Assembly (NCBI GenBank): GCA_013396635.1
Contig: WBMW01001713.1
Coordinates: 130,065 to 194,064 of the forward strand
Source of the DNA: Penelope pileata
Taxonomy: Eukaryota > Chordata > Aves > Galliformes > Cracidae
Length of the DNA: 64,000 nucleotides
Reading direction: 5' to 3'
Shown piece after piece: positions 59,003 to 64,000 of this stretch. The position numbers were made by a program, and so were the translations under genes. Each line of letters begins with the position of its first letter. Within the stretch, counting starts at the first letter, position 1. Under the pieces are notes generated by a model. It saw only the letters and a list, made by a program, of their open reading frames with translations. It was not told where the DNA came from and ran no database searches.

Positions 59003-59090
59003 CTCTCAGGCCTCCTGGAGCCTTCTCTTCTCCGGGCTGCACAGCCCCAGCTCTCTGCCTGTCCTCACAGGGAGTTGCTCCATCCCTAGG
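59003..59090 (-). mobile_element. CR1 LINE internal fragment, inverted
   Basis: CTCTCAGGCCTCCTGGAGCC, then TTCTCTTCTCCGGGCTGCAC and AGCCCCAGCTCTCTGCCTGT, then CCTCACAGGGAGTTGCTCCA match the reverse complement of the ORF2 region that encodes the C-terminal portion of the CR1 polymerase. There is no 3' tail, so this is either a rearranged copy or the surviving part of a more decayed one. Confidence 0.8.
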
Positions 59091-61750
59091 GTAGAATGAA
59101 GGGTGCTATCCTACCACAACTGTAAAACTGCTAGCTCTCAGGTTGCAGGACAGATGGCAGAGGTGCCACGCTAGAGGAAATCACAGTCAGAAGAATGTTC
59201 TATTTGGGGTCTAGAAATTTGCTGGTGTCATGGTCTGCTCTTCCCCCATTGGGCTTGGCCAGTGGTTACTGTGGGGCTCAGAGATGGGGGTTTGGTGCTG
59301 CTGTTCCCAGCGAGCAGTTCATTTCTGGCAGTCAGCAAGTTATGTTGCTTTTATCCAGACCTTTTAAAGATATGTGTCTCTAGGTTTGATGTGCAAAGCG
59401 TTCTGTGTACATACGTTTTTATTTTCTCTTTGCAAACTCTTTGTGGCTTTGACCTTTGAAGGAGTGTAAAATGCATCTATATTTCTAAGAGTTCTGGGCT
59501 GATGCAGAGACACCTGGGTTTTGCTGCTTTGCTCAGGGATCTTCAGCAAGTCGCTTGGTTCCTTTTGACCTTCCTTTCTTCCTTGGCTTGAACAGCTGAT
59601 GAACTTTAAAAAAATGGAGTAAGAGACTCAATAGTACTGTAAATTGTGAATGAAAAATGGGAATTACTTAGTGATAACAGATTATTAGCATAGTGGGAAT
59701 GTCTCCTGCAAACTTAATGCAGGTTATCAAACACACAGTGCATTTAAAATATATGTAGGACTGGTTTTTCATTCTTACAGAACCTTTAAGTGGCTCCTAA
59801 GATTAATAAATGCTGGCTGGCTGCATATGGAGGGGCTGTAGAGATTTGCTTGGAATTTCTTTAAATCTCCTTGAGGTGTGTTGTATGTGAGGCGTGAAGT
59901 CCTGAATCACATTTTTCCAGTGATAAACAGCACATTTGTCCAGATACATTCATGACCCATGTCATCATGCTATTCCTCTGCTAAAGATAAATGTAGCATG
60001 GGGTGAAGCAATGATGTCATACCCCCGTTAAGGGCTTTGGTAGCATGCTGAGAAGGGCAGAGGACAGCATGTTCTGCTGAGCAGGACTCGCTGTATCCCT
60101 GCTCTTGGACCGGGCTTGCATAGCGCAGTAACAGGCATTATAAATGTCCATAACAGGTCTGCTGGGCTTCCAAGACGTAAACAAGTCTACAAACGCATGT
60201 GATGCAAGCTTGTGCATCCCATAAGCAGTTCTTTCAGGCTGAGCAATATTATGTTTAATGTGCGACAGTGTCCTGTGATCCATAGCAGCTCACCTCCGCC
60301 TGCGGGACACTGAGCAGCCCTGCGGGCAAGGGCAGCTGGTCCTGGTGCAACATCCTTGAGGCTGCCTGGCAATCAGCTTTTGAGACAAATCAGCAAAAGC
60401 TTTCAGATCCAGTTGCAAAAATAGACATTACCTGCATTTGCTCTGAGAAGAGTTAGGAGGATGCTGTTGGATGCTGAGTATTCACTCTTAGAGCTTTGTT
60501 TGCTGGCACAGAAATTAGAGATGCCTAAGGACAGTCTCAGCTCTATTTCTACCTACTGGGCACAAATTATTTCAGAAGGAGCTTGTTTGTGTAATGAAGG
60601 CCCTTGCTGCCTTCGTTTGGGGTGAAAGCCATGCTGGGTGTTCCCGCTGCAGTGCCCTAGCCTCTGTGCCACCCCAGGGGGACAGCACAAAGCCCTTGCT
60701 AGCTCAGCCTCCAAAATTCAGACCGAACTGTTAGCTGTGAGTGCTAAAGATGCTGGTTAGGCCTCCAAAAGAACATCTTAATGCAGATGGTGAGCAGCAC
60801 CACTAGTTATTAATGATGGACTGTTGTGGAAAACTGTATGGGTGTCAGTACAGATTTCAACGAGCCATTTGAGGTCAAAGTTTTGCTCTTCATCACATAC
60901 TGTGTCTGGTGGGCTTGGCTCCCTTGTGCGCACGAGGGGTAAGGGCTGTGCTTATTCAGAGGCTCAGTGAGGTTTTTAGTGGCAGTATTGGTGGGTGAGA
61001 CAGCAGTAGGTTGTAAGCATGAAGATGGTGCTCCATTTGTAGTATCCTCTTATGAGTCATACAAATATTTCTTACCTGTGGTCGAATCAAACATCAGAAC
61101 AAAACAATACTAAAATTACAATGATGCTATTGCCTGATTACAATTTCTTCAAATGAACCCTAAATTGCCAGGACATGAGGCAGAAATCATTACTGTTGTT
61201 CTTCTTTTTTAACTTATTTTATTTTAACCTATCTATACCTGCCTTGATGGTCTGGTACTTTGAAAAAATTATCCTCTGGTGCAGGATTCTCATTTGTAAG
61301 CAACTAAATGAAAGGACCATTACCAGCAAACTATCCAGTGGGCATTGAGTTAAAGGACCTTTGCAAAATTCAACTGAAACAGAGAACAGGTTAGGAAACC
61401 CTCTGAAAACTGAGTGGATGTACTTTTATTACCATCAGTCAGCTCTTGAGCTTATAAATCAAACCCTTGCCAACTAAAGTCTCTCATCAGAAATGTCAGT
61501 AGCTAACGTACAAGGTTGTCCTGTGGGGTTATTCTTTGTCAGATGTTTGATGTATGTGCTTGGTGGGAACGGACAGATGACTTTGGACTTGTTAGGCACC
61601 AGAAGTCCTCTCTGGAGAGCCAGATCCATCCATTTTCCCACCTATGTCTCATTTCTGTACCCAGTTACATGACTTCCCCTTGAGAACCTTTTCTATGGAT
61701 ATTGTTCCTAAATACCTCGAAGAAGCCAACAAACAATTGTTTGGCTTCTG
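59091..61750. other. Non-coding stretch, nothing recognised
   Basis: T/G-biased non-coding DNA without repeats I can name. GTGAGT- and GTGAGC-type sites at about 60738 and 60791 lack convincing partner acceptors. Confidence 0.55.
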
Positions 61751-61782
61751 CCTTTTTCTTTTCTTTCTTTTTTTTTTTTTTT
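61751..61782 (+). repeat. 32-nt pure pyrimidine tract with 15-T run
   Basis: An unbroken C/T tract from 61751 that ends in 15 T (61768-61782). In a rightward transcript it would be a strong PTB/U2AF-type binding stretch, but the nearest downstream AG (in AAAGAG) lies only a few bases away and no exon follows clearly. Confidence 0.85.
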
Positions 61783-62125
61783 AAAGAGAGTTTCTCTGGT
61801 GGGAAGCATTACTGCTGTTGGTCTTTTCAGCAGATTTGGTGGGGGGTTGTTGTTTCTGCACTTGGGCTGTTTGTATGGATGCTTGTTGATTTTGTTGTTG
61901 TCTTTCCCATCTATTGTTGGCAGTCAGGGGAAGTGGGAGGTTCTCTGTTTTGGTTTTGGTTTTGTTTTGACCACATGTGAAGTATTTACACAGGCAGACT
62001 TTTGTGAGGGTGAGATTTTCTCTGTGTTTTTGTATTTGTTTGCAGGGTTTGCTGCATCTCGGGGCATTTTTGTTTTTGTTCAGCTTTTGTTATTCTTAAA
62101 TTCAGCTTACTCTTCGTATCTTTGT
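61783..62125 (+). other. Extreme T/G-rich, A-poor stretch
   Basis: Base content is highly asymmetric: 61861-61920 has T31 G16 C8 A5. TTTTGG-type repeats occur at 61951-61970, and TTTTGTTTTTGT-like runs recur to 62125. The absence of A removes stop codons on +, which explains the overlapping 92- and 111-codon frames without a real protein. A decayed T-rich simple repeat or a segment under strong transcription-associated mutation are both possible. Confidence 0.7.
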
Positions 62126-64000
62126 TTAACCTGAGCCTGCTGAAACCAGCCGCTGTCTGCATGTATCCATGCTCAGCATTCATCTTAATTTCCACTATTG
62201 ACATCTCTTTCTATTTTTTAAATAGGAAAAATGAGGGCTTACTGTTTCATTCATATCCTCTTGGACAGATTGCCAAAGCAAACTGAAAGCCTTTTGCCAT
62301 TGTATGGAGCAGTTCTTACTGACCAGAGGATGGACTGCATTTTCACTTCGTTGCATTTTTATCTACACCTATGATGTCAGGTGGTAGGAGGGCGTTACTC
62401 ACCCAGCTCTTTCTTAAGGGACTGGCACTAAAACCAAAAAGAGGTCTGAGGCTCCCTAGTCTTAAATATTGAGATGTGGGTTTGTACCTGCACAGATCAG
62501 AAGAGAACACCTTTCTGGGACACCTGAGCTTCACCACGTGCAAGCAGAGGTAGGTCTGCTTCGAGGGAGAGACCGCCATGTCCTTGCTCTGGGAGAACTC
62601 GCCTTGTAGCATGGAGATGAAGGGTTGCAATGAGCAGCTCGCTCCTTCTGCAGCGTGGGGCACAGTGGGGCTGAGATGGGTACTTTTTTTTTCCGGAGTG
62701 GCTGTACTTGCCCATGGCTGGCTGCGATGGATGTGGGGGCTCAGGGTCCTTGGTGGCTGAAGAGGCTGCTCAGGAGCACCACAGCACTAACAGCTGCTTG
62801 TAAAATTTAGCACTAACAAGGATCCGTTCATTTCTAAAGGGGAAAAAAAGGTTGGGAGGGGCATCGGAGAGCAGAGGATGATTCACCCTTGTGTTAAAGC
62901 CTTTTTTCTTTCCTTACGTGGATGTTGAGAAGGCTTTACGTTCAATCCAGTATATTGTAACATTTTATAAATACATATTCTTGCATATAAACCTAATAAA
63001 TCCAAATAGGAAGCTAGTATGACTTGGAGGAGCCCTCAGAACTTGGGCCAAAACAGGGTTTTAAAACAAATGTATGGAGCATTGAAAACAAGAGTGACCC
63101 TGGGATAATGTGGGTTAGGACCTTGAGCTCTGTTCCTTGCAAGCTGGGTTCTGTCCCTCACCTGCACAGAGATCTCACTGCTGGGAAGAGGCACAGGCTC
63201 TGTGAAGAGACACAGGCACTTTCAGTTCTCCAGTATTTATCCTTCTTTATTTTTCTGGCTAAAATACTTTTAAAAAAATTAAAAATGGAAAAGTGAGCAG
63301 GCAGTTACTTCAACATCATCATGAAAAGATGCAGAAATAGTACAAGCTGATTTCACTCCTGTCTCCTTAAAGAGGAAGAAATAATCTGTGATATAAATAA
63401 GCAATTAAAAATAGTAGCTATTAGGGAGTCTGAAGAAACAAAGCAGGAGTTAGCTGTGAGGTAGAGCTGATTTCAGAGAAACCCTCATCCTTTTTGTCTG
63501 TGTTTCTAATTTGAAACTCTTTGACGTCAGGGTCTATTCTTAATAGTTGATGCTCAGCTTCCGATTGTGATGTGTAAGTTAAATGTCATGGGTGAGACTC
63601 TGGTGTAAACTGCCCGGTTCTTACTGATGATCAGCAGCATAAGTCATCTCTGGCCTCAGATCTCTTTCAGACCTTCGCTGTGATGGTGCAGGCTCTGCCT
63701 GTGGAGCCCTGTGTGCACGTAGCAGGGAGTGCTTTGCATGGGCTCTCTCACTTGCTCACAAACGAAGGAGAACGTCTCTTACGCCTATGGGTGCCCATGT
63801 GCATGCGGAGACATCAGCAGGGCAGACAGGAGCGGGAGGGAAGAACCTGAAGTAATGGAAGATGCCCATGCACAGAGGATGCTTGAGATCAAGCTGTAAA
63901 GGGAACCTGCAGAGAAACCCCTTCATGGGAGGGGTGCTACCTGCACTCAGCACAGCTCTCCGAAGAGCAAGTCAGGAGTGGTGGGGGCTGGATCTCTGAC
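62126..64000. other. Non-coding stretch, nothing recognised
   Basis: Ordinary non-coding sequence to the right edge. No repeat, RNA gene or confident exon. Confidence 0.55.

Larger units (their letters stand above)
19800..64000 (+). other. Inferred rightward transcription unit (mostly intronic)
   Basis: From the island to the right edge the + strand has more T than A and more G than C. Samples: 20701-20760 has A10 C12 G27 T11, 33061-33120 has A11 C10 G16 T23, 54601-54660 has A8 C12 G24 T16, 61861-61920 has A5 C8 G16 T31. This is the sense-strand signature of vertebrate transcription and mirrors the left half. A gene starting in the CpG island and running right with long introns fits best; no exon is identified with confidence. 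It could instead be several transcripts, a long non-coding RNA, or a skew produced by replication from an origin at the island. Confidence 0.42.

Noticed and set aside
1..64000. CRISPR arrays, tRNA or rRNA genes, familiar microRNA seeds, insertion sequences
   Set aside because: No regularly spaced direct repeats, cloverleaf-like segments with A/B boxes, rRNA blocks or well-known mature microRNA sequences were seen on reading; a covariance-model scan was not possible.

Overview
The window is avian nuclear DNA, most probably from a galliform such as chicken or a close relative. The main evidence is about eleven CR1 (chicken repeat 1) LINE pieces, most showing the diagnostic CR1 3' end (AAGGTCCCTTCCAACCCAA-type sequence next to ATTCTRTG octamers, or its complement) and one showing CR1 reverse-transcriptase coding sequence. 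There are no Alu/B1-like SINEs, no operon-like packing and no prokaryotic signals. One undetermined base (N, 20094) lies in the most GC-rich part, as in a draft or difficult assembly region.

Layout. 1-19.5 kb: non-coding DNA with two CR1 fragments, a small CpG-dense patch (about 14.1-14.46 kb) and a G-quadruplex motif (9470-9499). 19.54-20.29 kb: a strong CpG island with GC boxes, an ETS-like core and two rightward splice donors (19794 and 19807); GC-rich shoulders run to about 20.76 kb. 20.8-64 kb: non-coding DNA with about nine CR1 fragments, a degenerate GGGACATC-type tandem repeat next to one of them, homopolymer tracts and an extreme T/G-rich stretch (61.75-62.12 kb).

The largest-scale structure is a switch in strand composition at the CpG island. 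To the left the + strand has more A than T and more C than G; to the right it has more T than A and more G than C. In vertebrates this is the signature of transcription away from the switch point on both sides (or of a replication origin there). The simplest reading is a bidirectional promoter: a gene running leftward (- strand) out of the window and a gene running rightward (+ strand) out of the window, with nearly all the rest intronic. I could not identify either gene. No open reading frame is recognisable as a known host protein. A few splice-flanked short segments are listed as weak exon candidates; such patterns also arise by chance. I found no CRISPR, tRNA, rRNA, bacterial or intact viral genes.
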